A program made the position numbers and the translations under genes. The notes beneath the pieces are model-generated. The model was not told the origin of the DNA and did no database searches. It saw nothing but the letters and a program-made list of their open reading frames with translations. 64,000 nucleotides of DNA from Erysipelotrichales bacterium (lineage in GTDB: Bacteria > Bacillota_I > Bacilli_A > Erysipelotrichales > Erysipelotrichaceae). This document shows, one piece after another, positions 8,068 through 19,218 of the stretch. How positions within the stretch are numbered: position 1 is the first letter of the stretch; each line of letters opens with the position of its first letter. The stretch lies in contig CAJTJP010000002.1 in NCBI GenBank assembly GCA_910576855.1, forward strand, positions 106,308 through 170,307, given 5' to 3'.

Positions 8068-9711
8068 TTATTCAAAATATGCGTTATGCAGTCTGTAGTG
8101 ACCTTCCGGGGAAGAAGTGATTCCCTTAACGGAAGGGTTCAACAGATAAGGCTCAGAATATCCGAATAACGGAATAATATAGTTTTGTTCCTGAATCAGA
8201 TATTTCTCAGCTTCATGAAGTGCATTGATACGATCATCACCGTCTAATGCGTTGGCCTTGTCAACCAATTCCTCATATTTCTTATCATCTGCAGTGTTAC
8301 CGGCTTTAGCGGAACCCGGATCATTATAATACATGGACAAATAAGCCATTGGATCGATAAAGTCCGCTGTCATCGCATGACGTGCAAGCTCGAATTTACC
8401 TTTATCACGATCATCGAAGAATGCTTCTTTCTCAGTCGGAGTTAATTCAAGATCGATATAGATGTTTTTCAAAGATGCCTGCATAGACTGCGCAACATCC
8501 TTGTGCATCTGATTGTCATTGTAGCTGTAAGCAACTTTTAACATCTTGCTTGCGCTGTAGCCCTTTGATTCCATGATCTTTTTAGCAGCTTCTACATCTG
8601 TAACAGCCAATTTATTTGTCTCATCAGCTTCCTCACGGAAATCTTTGGAAGCACCTGGAATTCCCTTAGGAATTAAGCCGTGAAGCTCATAAGCTAAATC
8701 ACCGTAGCCTAAAATCTGAAGGATTGCGGCACGATCGATACCCATAGAAATTGCTTTACGGATTTCAGGGTCTTTTAATGCTTTTAATGCATCGCTGGAA
8801 CCGTCATTTTCATTACCGGCATTTACCAACATGAAGTAGTTGCATACAAATGGATCGATAACATATACATTTTCTTTTAAATCACCCTGCAAAGCAGTTT
8901 CACGATTTACAGATGTAGCGAAATCCAAGTCGCCTGTTTTGAATGCATTTGTTTCAGAATCCATATCAGGCATAACCTTGAAGCTTACACCGCTTAATTT
9001 TACCTTATCGGCATCATAGTAGCTTTCGTTCTTAGCCAATACGACCTCATCCTTAATATTGATAGATGAGAATTTGAATGCACTCAGAACCGGTGCTTCG
9101 GGATTGCTGCTCCATTTGCTGCTCTTATAGTCAGCGCCGTCAGCTTCTACGAAGTCCTTACGAAGCGGATAGAATACTGTATTTGTCAGTAATGCCTGGA
9201 AATACGGAGTTCTTTTTTTCAAAGTGATTTCAATTGTTTTGTCATCTTTTGCGACTGCACCGAATTCAGTCATATCTTCAATTTTTCCGCTTTCAACAGC
9301 GCCTTTGATATTTTCAGTAATAAACTGAGAATAATAAGCATTCGCATTACCGATGGCAGCGGCACGCTTCCATGCGTAAACGAAGTCTTCAGCCTTCAAA
9401 TCCTGGCCGTCACTCCATTTGATTCCATCTTTTAGGGTTACCGTGTAAGTTAAACCGTCTTCAGATACCTTTGCATCCTCAGTCGCTAGGTTTGGTACTG
9501 CATTTCCATCTGTATCCAGAGTATATAAGCCTTCATATGTCTGGTTTAAGATGTTAGCCGTGATAGAGTCATCTGCAGTTGCCGGGTCAAGCTGTGAAAT
9601 GTCACCGCCGACACCAACTCTCAGAACTCCGTCGCTGCTTCCGCCTTCGTTACCGCCGCATCCGGCAAGAACAACAAGACAGCAAACAGCCAATGTAAAT
9701 AGTTTTTTCAT
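8068..9711 (-). CDS. oppA: Oligopeptide ABC transporter substrate-binding lipoprotein
   Basis: A 547-residue extracellular solute-binding protein (SBP family 5). It has a lipoprotein signal ending LVVLAGC, so the mature N-terminal Cys is lipid-anchored. Family-5 features follow: an N-terminal ISQLDPATADDS segment, TYEGLYTLD and LKDGIKWSDGQDL. It captures peptides outside the cell and hands them to the OppB/OppC permease. It is the last opp gene before the hairpin. AAAGGAG precedes the ATG. Confidence 0.93.
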   Translation of the reverse strand: MKKLFTLAVCCLVVLAGCGGNEGGSSDGVLRVGVGGDISQLDPATADDSITANILNQTYEGLYTLDTDGNAVPNLATEDAKVSEDGLTYTVTLKDGIKWSDGQDLKAEDFVYAWKRAAAIGNANAYYSQFITENIKGAVESGKIEDMTEFGAVAKDDKTIEITLKKRTPYFQALLTNTVFYPLRKDFVEADGADYKSSKWSSNPEAPVLSAFKFSSINIKDEVVLAKNESYYDADKVKLSGVSFKVMPDMDSETNAFKTGDLDFATSVNRETALQGDLKENVYVIDPFVCNYFMLVNAGNENDGSSDALKALKDPEIRKAISMGIDRAAILQILGYGDLAYELHGLIPKGIPGASKDFREEADETNKLAVTDVEAAKKIMESKGYSASKMLKVAYSYNDNQMHKDVAQSMQASLKNIYIDLELTPTEKEAFFDDRDKGKFELARHAMTADFIDPMAYLSMYYNDPGSAKAGNTADDKKYEELVDKANALDGDDRINALHEAEKYLIQEQNYIIPLFGYSEPYLLNPSVKGITSSPEGHYRLHNAYFE

Positions 9712-9732
9712 GTTCTTTTTCTCCTTTTCTGC

Positions 9733-10704
9733 CTATTCATATAGGAAACAAGCTACGGATCGATTTCCGACCTTAACTGCCTTCGGCTTTTCTTTCGCAC
9801 AGCGCTCTGTCGCATTCGGACAGCGAGTGCGGAATACACAGCCGCTCGGCGGATCGATCGGACTCGGCAATTCGCCTTCTAAAACGATACGTTTCTTCTG
9901 TCGAGCTACTTTTGGATCAGGAATAGGCACCGCTGATAAAAGTGCTTGTGTGTAAGGATGAAGCGGAGAGTTGTAAACATCATCTGCTTCTCCTATTTCG
10001 ACCATATTTCCTAAATACATAACACCGATTCGATCTGAGATATGCTTTACCATACTCAAATCATGAGCGATAAATAAATAGGAAATGTCCATTTTCTTTT
10101 GAATGTTTTCAAGCAGGTTGATAACCTGTGCCTGAATAGAAACATCCAATGCAGAAATCGGTTCGTCGCATACGATAAATTTAGGGTTCAAAGCAAGCGT
10201 TCTGGCGATGCCGATACGCTGTCTTTGTCCGCCTGAAAATTCATGCGGATAACGACGAATATGGTCAGGCTTTAATCCAACGATTTCAAGCAGCTCACGA
10301 ACACGGTTTTCGCGCTCCTTTTTCGTTGAATATATATTGTGAATATCCATAGGTTCTCGGATAATTTCACCAACAGTCATACGAGGATTTAAGCTCGCAT
10401 AGGGGTCTTGGAAGATCATTTGGACATTTTTACGGAACTGTGATAATTCCTTGCCCTTGATCTTGGTGATATCTTCACCGTTAAACTCCACTTTACCCTC
10501 GGTAGGGTTATATATCTTAACGATGGCGCGTCCGGTCGTACTTTTACCGCACCCGCTTTCACCGACAAGACCAAATGTTTCACCCGGCATAATTTCAAAG
10601 TTTAAGCCGTCTACTGCCTTTACCACCTGTTTTTTACTGAATACACCGCCGGCAACAGGGAAGTGGACCTTCAAGTCGGTAACTTTCAGAATTGGATTAC
10701 TCAT
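9733..10704 (-). CDS. oppF: Oligopeptide ABC transporter ATP-binding protein OppF
   Basis: About 323 residues. Walker A (GESGCGKSTTGRA), Q-loop (MIFQDPYASLNP), signature (SGGQRQRIGIARTL), Walker B (FIVCDEPISALD) and a His switch (FIAHDLSMV) are complete. The C-terminal oligopeptide/dipeptide extension has cysteines in GCVFRTRCPNATERC and a later FLYE end. The reading frame is open 21 codons upstream, but I start at MSNPILKV (10704), where AAAGGGTGA gives a ribosome site and the gene sits 1 nt after oppD. Confidence 0.93.
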   Translation of the reverse strand: MSNPILKVTDLKVHFPVAGGVFSKKQVVKAVDGLNFEIMPGETFGLVGESGCGKSTTGRAIVKIYNPTEGKVEFNGEDITKIKGKELSQFRKNVQMIFQDPYASLNPRMTVGEIIREPMDIHNIYSTKKERENRVRELLEIVGLKPDHIRRYPHEFSGGQRQRIGIARTLALNPKFIVCDEPISALDVSIQAQVINLLENIQKKMDISYLFIAHDLSMVKHISDRIGVMYLGNMVEIGEADDVYNSPLHPYTQALLSAVPIPDPKVARQKKRIVLEGELPSPIDPPSGCVFRTRCPNATERCAKEKPKAVKVGNRSVACFLYE

Positions 10705-10705
10705 A

Positions 10706-11716
10706 TTACTCACCCTTTCCTTTTGCCATTGGATGCTGCAGCCAGCAGGAGCATCCATGTGTATCACTGAAGGTCGTGCATTCCGGCATTTTCAGCTTAC
10801 AGACCTTCATCGCATTTTCGCAGCGGTCTGCGAACGGGCAGCCCTCCTCAATGTTCAACAAATCAGGCGGGGAGCCGGGAATCGGATGAAGCTCCTTGCG
10901 TTCTGTTTCCTCCGGGTTGGAGATACAGGAAAGCAGTCCCTTTGTATAAGGATGCTTCGGCTCATAGAAAATTTCATCCGTTGTTCCTGTTTCTACGATT
11001 TTACCGCCGTACATAATGGCGATACGATCGCAAATGGAAGCGACGACACCCAAATCATGGGTAATCATAATAATACTGGAATCTATTTCATCTTTTAAAT
11101 TGTTGATTAATTCTAATACCTGAGCCTGAATCGTAACGTCCAATGCCGTTGTCGGCTCATCAGCGATAATAACCTTCGGGTCACAGGCAAGCGCGATCGC
11201 AATAATGATTCGCTGGCGCATACCGCCTGAGAATTGGAACGGATATTGTCGGATTCTGTTTTCCGGAGAAGGAATACCGACCTTGCGCATCAATTCGATG
11301 GCTTTGGCTATCGCTTCTTTTTTATCCATATCAGGATGATGATTTAAAATCGGCTCAATCAGCTGTGTCTCAATACGCAGCACCGGGTTTAAAAAGGTCA
11401 TCGGGTCCTGAAAAATCATTGCCATATCATTGCCGCGAATACTATCCATTGTTTTTTCATATTCGCGTGGATCCTTAAATGCCAGTGGGGAAATATTTTT
11501 CCCGTTTAACCAAATTTCACCGTTTACTACTTTACCGTTGGCGCTTAACAGGCCCATCGTAGAAAACATCGTTTGACTTTTTCCTGAGCCTGATTCGCCT
11601 ACGATGCCGAGCACTTCACCTTTTTCTAAGTGTAATGATACATCGCGAACGGCTCGAACGATACCGTTATCTGTCGTAAATTCCGTAGAAAGGTTTTTGA
11701 TTTCTAACATACTCAT
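10706..11716 (-). CDS. oppD: Oligopeptide ABC transporter ATP-binding protein OppD
   Basis: About 336 residues. It has Walker A (GESGSGKSQT), Q-loop (MIFQDPMTFLNP), signature (SGGMRQRIIIAIAL), Walker B (VIIADEPTTALD) and His switch (MITHDLGVV), then the cysteine-rich OppD tail (GCPFADRCENAMKVC). It pairs with OppF to power peptide import. I start at MSMLEIK (11716), with AGGAGGT 7 nt upstream; a GTG at 11725 lies inside that ribosome site and is less likely. Confidence 0.93.
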   Translation of the reverse strand: MSMLEIKNLSTEFTTDNGIVRAVRDVSLHLEKGEVLGIVGESGSGKSQTMFSTMGLLSANGKVVNGEIWLNGKNISPLAFKDPREYEKTMDSIRGNDMAMIFQDPMTFLNPVLRIETQLIEPILNHHPDMDKKEAIAKAIELMRKVGIPSPENRIRQYPFQFSGGMRQRIIIAIALACDPKVIIADEPTTALDVTIQAQVLELINNLKDEIDSSIIMITHDLGVVASICDRIAIMYGGKIVETGTTDEIFYEPKHPYTKGLLSCISNPEETERKELHPIPGSPPDLLNIEEGCPFADRCENAMKVCKLKMPECTTFSDTHGCSCWLQHPMAKGKGE

Positions 11717-11728
11717 AAAGCGCACCTC

Positions 11729-12664
11729 CTACTTTTTCTTCGGATCGAGGGCATCCCCTAATCCATCGCCGATAAAATTCAATGACAGCATTGTTAAACA
11801 AATTGCCAATACAGGCCAAATAACCTCCATCGGATAGGTACTGACAAGACCCTTTGCGTCATTTGCCAATGTGCCCCAAGATGCCTGAGGCGCCGCAATA
11901 CCGATGCCGAGGAAGCTTAAGAACGCTTCATAGAATATAGCACGCGGTACGATCATGGTTACGGTTACGATAATCGGTCCCATACTGTTGATAATCAAAT
12001 GCTTGAATAAAATACGTGATTTGCCGGCACCTAATACAAATGCCGCCAAAGAAAATTCCTGTTCCTTCAATGTCATGACCTGCGTTCTTACCTGTCGTGC
12101 CATATCCATCCAGAACGTCAGGCATACACCGATCATAATGGAAACGAAATTGGCACCCATCGCAACTACGACCATGATGACATACAGCATATCGGGAATT
12201 GAATACATGGCATCGACGATTCGCATCATCACCATATCGACCTTCCCGCCCAAATAACCGCTGATGGCGCCGTATACGACGCCGACAACAAGCGAAATAG
12301 CTGCTGCCGCAAAGCCTACGGCAAGTGAAATACGACCGCCGCACATAATACGTACAAGCATATCGCGTCCGAATTTATCGGTTCCCATCAAATGCTGCAG
12401 ACTGGAGCCTGCATGCTGCAGAGTCAAATCTTGTCCGTCATAGGTATATGGGGATATGATCGGGACAATGATAGATAATACAAGCATGATCAGCAGGAAT
12501 ATCAAGCCGATCAGTGCTAATTTGTTTTGCTTAAAGCGTTTCCACGCATCCTGCAGATAGGTTGAGCTTTCATAAGCAATTTTCTCTGCATTCTTTTCGC
12601 TATCATCAAGCTTTTCAAATAATTCAGGAGACAGCGTGATATCGGATACTTTGTTCTCTTCCAT
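11729..12664 (-). CDS. oppC: Oligopeptide ABC transporter permease OppC
   Basis: A 311-residue permease with a cytoplasmic N-terminal tail, one leading membrane helix (LIGLIFLLIMLVLSIIVPI) and the BPD_transp_1 domain. The EAA-type loop that contacts the ATPase is seen near LAAFVLGAGKSRILFKHL. It forms the membrane channel with OppB. AGGAGGT precedes the ATG and the gene lies 11 nt after oppB. Confidence 0.92.
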   Translation of the reverse strand: MEENKVSDITLSPELFEKLDDSEKNAEKIAYESSTYLQDAWKRFKQNKLALIGLIFLLIMLVLSIIVPIISPYTYDGQDLTLQHAGSSLQHLMGTDKFGRDMLVRIMCGGRISLAVGFAAAAISLVVGVVYGAISGYLGGKVDMVMMRIVDAMYSIPDMLYVIMVVVAMGANFVSIMIGVCLTFWMDMARQVRTQVMTLKEQEFSLAAFVLGAGKSRILFKHLIINSMGPIIVTVTMIVPRAIFYEAFLSFLGIGIAAPQASWGTLANDAKGLVSTYPMEVIWPVLAICLTMLSLNFIGDGLGDALDPKKK

Positions 12665-12675
12665 AATGCAACCTC

Positions 12676-13599
12676 CTATTTCAATTTAATTCGCGGATCG
12701 ATTGCCGCTGATACAATATCTGCTAAAATATTAAAGGTGATTACCAATGCTCCGAGGAATATGGTAACAGCCATAATCATACTGTAGTCACGATTTTGAA
12801 TACTTGAGACCATAAGCTGTCCGATACCCGGGATTGAGAATACACTTTCAATGACGAAGCTTCCCGTAAGCATAAATGCAAACATCGGGCCTGCATAGGT
12901 GATTACCGGAAGCATTGCGTTTTTAAGCGCGTGCTTCATTACTACCTTTTTATACGGGGTACCCTTTGATCTTGCCAAGATAATGTAATCCTGCTTCATG
13001 ACCTCCAGCATACTGCTTCGTGTCAAGCGGGCAATCGTGGCAATTGGATACAGCGCCAATGTTGTTGCCGGCATGATGTAGTGAATCGGCGATTTCAAGC
13101 CGATAAACGGCAGAATACGCAGGTATACACCGAACACGATAATCATTAATAATGCCAATAAGAAGGATGGTACCGATACACCGATCGTTGCGACAAACAT
13201 ACAAAGGTTATTGATCCATTTGCGTTTTGATAATGCCGCCGCTGTTCCAAGGCCGATACCGCCTACAAGCGCAATCACAAAAGCAACGGTTCCCAGTCGT
13301 GCAGTGACCGGAAATGATCTGCCGATCAAATCGGTTGCCTGCTGTCCCTTTGTTGTTGAGGTCATACTTTCTCCCAGATCACCATGAAGCACACCGCCGA
13401 TATAGATCGCATACTGCTCAGGTATCGATTTATCCAAATGATATTTTTCAATGGCCGCCTTTCTGGCTTCTTCGGTTTTCAATCTTTCAGAAGAAATAGG
13501 AGAACCGGGAGTAAATTTCATCAGGAAGAATGTAGCACTTGCCAACAGAAACAAGGTAACTAATCCAACCATAACACGTTTGAATACGTATTTAAACAT
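12676..13599 (-). CDS. oppB: Oligopeptide ABC transporter permease OppB
   Basis: A 307-residue permease that opens with the usual OppB helix (MFKYVFKRVMVGLVTLFLL) and has the EAA-type loop around YIILARSKGTPYKKVVMKHAL. It is the first gene of the island oppB-C-D-F-A followed by peptidase, kinase-like gene, peptidase and exporter. GAAAGGTGA lies upstream of the ATG. The promoter should be in the 700-nt region to its right. Confidence 0.92.
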   Translation of the reverse strand: MFKYVFKRVMVGLVTLFLLASATFFLMKFTPGSPISSERLKTEEARKAAIEKYHLDKSIPEQYAIYIGGVLHGDLGESMTSTTKGQQATDLIGRSFPVTARLGTVAFVIALVGGIGLGTAAALSKRKWINNLCMFVATIGVSVPSFLLALLMIIVFGVYLRILPFIGLKSPIHYIMPATTLALYPIATIARLTRSSMLEVMKQDYIILARSKGTPYKKVVMKHALKNAMLPVITYAGPMFAFMLTGSFVIESVFSIPGIGQLMVSSIQNRDYSMIMAVTIFLGALVITFNILADIVSAAIDPRIKLK

Positions 13600-14311
13600 G
13601 TTTATTTCACCTTTCCTTTTTCTTTCCTGTTCACTTATTCAGCTGCAGTAACCTATGATTTAATATCATAAGCATACTTTTCTGATATATATTTAGCTGT
13701 CTGTAAGCTAAATACAAGCTGTTATTAAGGAACATATATATAAGGATACAATTTTTTGAGGAATTTTTCAACACTTTTTTCTTTTTCATACATTTTATTT
13801 TCATCAAATTTTCTTTCTGATGAGCTTTTTTTCATTCTTTTTCATTGACGGCTTCTGTATAATATCACCTTATCAAGGGCTTTTTTTATGCTTCACAGTG
13901 TTTTCGCTGCATAAAACAAAGAAAAAATGAATATTGTATTTCTGAAATGACAGGCTGTATGAAAATAACAAGATATGGCTGTGAAAAAGAGAAAGTTTCG
14001 ACTGTTCAAGCAGTAGGTATGATGATAACACCATAACATCAGTCGAGGATTGAAAAAATAGTTTCAGACAGAGCACTTTAGTTGGTTCTGTTTATTTTAT
14101 CTTTCATCGTATAAGGGTACTTCTGTGAGGGACATAATAATATTATATGGAAGAATCTATATAAATGAAATAGAGTCTATGCGCGAATATCTTAAACCTG
14201 TGCCCGAACGACAAAGGTTATCGTAGCTGAGAGATTGCTGCAGTAATTTATCTTTCATAGGAAGCTGGTAATATGATTATTTAACAAGAAAGTACACAAA
14301 AAACAAAAAAA
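13600..14311. other. Gene-free divergent region between opp and hrcA
   Basis: About 700 nt without a supportable gene. It must carry the opp promoter; candidates are weak. It contains the inverted repeat listed at 13692, a TATAAT at 13857-13862 without a good -35, and a hairpin (ACAGAGC / GTTCTGT, 14067-14091) followed by T-rich sequence that could end a short RNA. None of these is strong enough to call a gene. Confidence 0.5.
13692..13712. repeat. Inverted repeat upstream of oppB (possible operator)
   Basis: TTTAGCT-gtctgta-AGCTAAA is a perfect 7-bp inverted repeat about 95 nt before the oppB start. A weak minus-strand -35 (TTGTAT) lies beside it. It could be an operator for a nutrient-responsive regulator, which I cannot name. 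Confidence 0.4.
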
Positions 14312-14383
14312 TTAGCACTCTGGGGGTTGACTGTGCTAAAGAAAAAGAATATACTATTAGCAGACATAGAACAAGAGTGCTAG
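14312..14383 (+). promoter_or_regulatory. hrcA promoter flanked by two CIRCE operators
   Basis: TTGACT (14327-14332), 17 nt, TATACT (14350-14355). An imperfect CIRCE (TTAGCACTC-N10-CTGTGCTAA, 14312-14339) covers the -35. A second one (TTAGCAGAC-N9-GAGTGCTAG, 14357-14383) lies just after the -10. CIRCE is the HrcA binding site. Confidence 0.9.
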
Positions 14384-14398
14384 AAAGAGGTGTTGATG

Positions 14399-15424
14399 AT
14401 GCTGACTAATCGTCAGATCGTAATCTTTAAAACGATAGTTGATGAATTTACACGAACGGCCGAACCGGTCGGCTCTAAAACACTGATGGCGCTGTTGGAT
14501 TTTCCGTGCTCCTCTGCGACAATTCGTAATGAAATGGCTGCTTTAGAAGCTGAAGGGCTGTTGGAAAAAACACATACCTCCTCCGGGCGTATTCCAAGCT
14601 CGGCGGGATATCGCTTCTATGTTGAAAATCTAATGGAAAAGGAACTGGACGAAGGGGTCAAAAATTCCCTGCAGAAGGTTTTTAAGGAAAGGCATTATTC
14701 ATTGGATGAAATCGTAAAGAAAAGCTGTGATATTCTATCCGATATGACGAATCTTACCTCGGTGGTGCTGGGGCCTGATTCGAAATGTCAGCGACTTCAG
14801 CATGTACAGCTGATTCCGATCAGTGAGCGCAGTGCAGTGGCAATCTTTGTGACTGATCACGGACATACGGAAAATAAGACCTTCCAATTCGACGAAAAGG
14901 TGAGTGTCGAGGACATTCAAAACTGCTGCGTAATTCTCAATGAAAAACTGAGCGGTACACCGATCAGCAGCGTCGTTGAGCGAATGCAGGAGATCCAGCC
15001 GCTGTTAGAGGCGCATATTACACGCCATGAGGTGCTGTTTCAAGCCTTTGTGAATGCGTTCGTCCGTTTTGCGAGCGACAATGTGTATTACAGCGGTCAA
15101 AGCAATATGCTGTATCAGCCTGAGTTTGCCGATATCGAAAAGCTGAAGCAGCTTATGAGCATGTTGGAGGATTCCAGTGTATGGCGCGAGTTAGCAAACC
15201 ATGAAGGGGACTTGATGGTATGTATCGGTGAGGACAGTGCCAATCAGGTGTTGCATATGAATAATGTTGCAGTGGTAGCCAGCAAATTTAAATTAAATAG
15301 TGAAGAAGAAGGTCAGCTGATGATTGTCGGTCCGACAAGGATGCAGTATAATCGAGTGGTTGCCTTGATGGAATACATGAGCAGAGTCATCGAGGAGATG
15401 TATCGTGATGAGTACGAAGAATAG
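14399..15424 (+). CDS. hrcA: Heat-inducible transcription repressor HrcA
   Basis: About 341 residues. HrcA binds CIRCE and represses chaperone genes, and is kept active by GroE. The N-terminal winged helix (LTNRQIVIFKTIVDEF, SSATIRNEMAALEAEG, SGRIPSSAGYRFYV) is typical, followed by the GAF-like HrcA domain. Starts at 14390 (GTG), 14396 and 14399 are in frame; I choose 14399 because HrcA proteins usually begin MLTNRQ and AGAGGTG is then well spaced. It heads the operon hrcA-grpE-dnaK-dnaJ and should repress itself. Confidence 0.95.
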   Translation: MLTNRQIVIFKTIVDEFTRTAEPVGSKTLMALLDFPCSSATIRNEMAALEAEGLLEKTHTSSGRIPSSAGYRFYVENLMEKELDEGVKNSLQKVFKERHYSLDEIVKKSCDILSDMTNLTSVVLGPDSKCQRLQHVQLIPISERSAVAIFVTDHGHTENKTFQFDEKVSVEDIQNCCVILNEKLSGTPISSVVERMQEIQPLLEAHITRHEVLFQAFVNAFVRFASDNVYYSGQSNMLYQPEFADIEKLKQLMSMLEDSSVWRELANHEGDLMVCIGEDSANQVLHMNNVAVVASKFKLNSEEEGQLMIVGPTRMQYNRVVALMEYMSRVIEEMYRDEYEE

Positions 15425-15433
15425 GAGGTACTT

Positions 15434-16039
15434 ATGCAGGAAAATGAAATGAAGCAGGATGAAAAAGAAGTAAAGCAGGAAGGTAAGGAAGCAGAGGCAA
15501 TAAAAACAGATGAGCAGCAGACAGCGGATAAAGAAAAAACTGTACAGGCAAAGCCAAAGGCGGCAAAGAAGAAAAAGCTGCAGGAGCTCGAGGCAGAAAT
15601 CGTTGCTTTAAAGGAAGAACTGGCAGTCAGTAAAAATGCTTATTTTAAAGCATATGCAGATGCTGACAATATGAAAAAGCGTCTGCAGGCAGAGGCTGAT
15701 AATGTGCGCAAATACCGCATCCAAAGCTTCGCCTCAGAGGTTCTTCCGGTTTTAGATTCCTTAGAGCGAGCACTTGATGTCAAGGTGGATGATCAAAACC
15801 TTAAGAATTATGTAAAGGGCTTTGAAATGATCTATACACAGCTGAAATCAGTGTTGGAAAAAGAAGGTGTTTGTGAAATTGAGGCCTTAGACAAGCCGTT
15901 TGATCCTAACTTCCATAATGCGTTGATGCAGGAGAAAAGGGAAGGCGTTGAAAGCGGCATCGTAATTGAGGTGCTTCAAAAGGGTTATATGTTAAAAGAT
16001 CGCGTGCTTCGTGCGACACTTGTTAAAGTAAGTGAATAA
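15434..16039 (+). CDS. grpE: Nucleotide exchange factor GrpE
   Basis: A 201-residue co-chaperone that releases ADP from DnaK. It has a charged low-complexity N-terminus rich in Lys and Glu, a long coiled coil (from about residue 50, LQELEAEIVALKEEL) and the GrpE head with PFDPNFHNALMQ and GYMLKDRVLRATLVKVS. It starts 9 nt after hrcA, with AGGAGGT upstream. Confidence 0.95.
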   Translation: MQENEMKQDEKEVKQEGKEAEAIKTDEQQTADKEKTVQAKPKAAKKKKLQELEAEIVALKEELAVSKNAYFKAYADADNMKKRLQAEADNVRKYRIQSFASEVLPVLDSLERALDVKVDDQNLKNYVKGFEMIYTQLKSVLEKEGVCEIEALDKPFDPNFHNALMQEKREGVESGIVIEVLQKGYMLKDRVLRATLVKVSE

Positions 16040-17851
<1,812 letters not shown>

Positions 17852-18021
17852 TCGGATCAGGCGATGCTTATGATAAGCTCGTCTGTTTCGTCTGTAATAA
17901 TAAAGTGCAATTCGGATAAGGCTATGATTGGGATTTGAATTAATAAGGGATGTAAGCGTACGTCTGCTTTAAAGAGGCTTCATTTATAGCTGAATCACAC
18001 TGAATCAGGAAGGTGGTCACA

Positions 18022-19122
18022 ATGAGTAAACGTGATTATTATGAGGTTCTGGGACTCAGCAAGGGTGCCAGTGACGATGAAATAAAAAAAGCCTATCGAA
18101 GGATGGCTAAAAAATATCACCCCGATGTCAATAAGGAAAGCGGAGCCGAGGAAAAATTCAAGGAGGTCAATGAGGCCTACGAGGTATTGTCCGATCCGCA
18201 GAAGAAAGCAACCTACGATCAATACGGACATGCGGGAATGGACGGTGCGAATTTCGGCGGCGCCGGCTTCGGCGGATTTGAGGATTTCGGCGATATTTTC
18301 GGTTCCTTTTTCGGCGGTGGCTTCGGCGGCGGACGTACTCGTCAAAGCAGCGGGCCGCGTAAGGGAAACGATCGCTTTATGCAGATGCGTATTGATTTTA
18401 TGGATGCGATTTTCGGCAAAGAGGAGGAAATCGCGATTGATGTAGATGAACAGTGTACGGCATGCGGCGGCAGCGGCGCTTATTCCAAAAGTGATATTCA
18501 TACCTGCTCCACATGCGGCGGAAGCGGTAAGGTCACTTCCCAACAGCGCACACCGTTCGGCATCTTTCAGAGTCAAAGCGTTTGTCCCGACTGTCGCGGC
18601 AGCGGTAAAACCATTTCAAAAAAATGTGACAAATGTCATGGCCGCGGTTATGAGCACAGACGAGTTAAGTTGAATATCAAAATTCCTGCCGGTATTCAAT
18701 CGGGTCAGCAGGTACGCGTGCCGAATAAAGGGGAGCGCGGCATTGACGGCGGCGCTAACGGTGATTTGTATATAGAGATTCTTGTCAGCCGTCATAAGAC
18801 CTTTGTGCGTGACGGCAATGATATCAGAATCAGTGTCCCGATCAGTGCACTGGATGCGACACTTGGCTGCAAGGTGGATGTTCCTACCGTCTACGGTGAT
18901 GTGGAACTGACAATTCCTGCCGGTACCCAATACGGACATCAATTTCGCTTACGCGGCAAGGGCGTAAAATCACAGCGCGGTGCCCAAGGCGATCAATTCG
19001 TAGAGGTTACGATTGAAATTCCAACGAAAATCACTCGTGACGAAAAGGAGCTTTATGAAAAAATCCGTAATAAAAAGACTCATGATTCTCCGTTTGAGAA
19101 ATTTAAAAAAGCGTTCAAATAA
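18022..19122 (+). CDS. dnaJ: Chaperone DnaJ (Hsp40)
   Basis: A 366-residue type I Hsp40. The J domain has the HPD motif (KYHPDVNKE), followed by a Gly/Phe-rich segment and four zinc motifs ([32 protein letters not shown]), then the substrate-binding C-terminal domains. It delivers clients to DnaK and stimulates its ATPase. The ATG at 18022 has AGGAAGG upstream; a GTG at 18013 lies within that site. The gap to dnaK is 170 nt, and I saw no clear second promoter in it. Confidence 0.97.
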   Translation: MSKRDYYEVLGLSKGASDDEIKKAYRRMAKKYHPDVNKESGAEEKFKEVNEAYEVLSDPQKKATYDQYGHAGMDGANFGGAGFGGFEDFGDIFGSFFGGGFGGGRTRQSSGPRKGNDRFMQMRIDFMDAIFGKEEEIAIDVDEQCTACGGSGAYSKSDIHTCSTCGGSGKVTSQQRTPFGIFQSQSVCPDCRGSGKTISKKCDKCHGRGYEHRRVKLNIKIPAGIQSGQQVRVPNKGERGIDGGANGDLYIEILVSRHKTFVRDGNDIRISVPISALDATLGCKVDVPTVYGDVELTIPAGTQYGHQFRLRGKGVKSQRGAQGDQFVEVTIEIPTKITRDEKELYEKIRNKKTHDSPFEKFKKAFK

Positions 19123-19146
19123 GTCGATGGCAGCATCGACTTTTTC
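19123..19146 (+). terminator. Terminator of the hrcA-dnaJ operon
   Basis: Perfect 7-bp stem GTCGATG-GCAG-CATCGAC followed by TTTTT, directly after the dnaJ stop codon. Confidence 0.88.
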
Positions 19147-19185
19147 TGTTATATACGACGGGTCATACCCATATGATTAAAAATA

Positions 19186-19194
19186 TGATACAAT
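19186..19194 (+). promoter_or_regulatory. Extended -10 of ispD
   Basis: TGaTACAAT lies 24 nt before the ispD ATG. No good -35 is seen, as expected for an extended -10. Confidence 0.5.
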
Positions 19195-19218
19195 TTAACG
19201 GAAGGTGAAGTGATTTTT

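Noticed and set aside
13857..14095. Possible small RNA between opp and hrcA
   Set aside because: A TATAAT and a T-rich hairpin are present, but there is no good -35 and no other sign of transcription.
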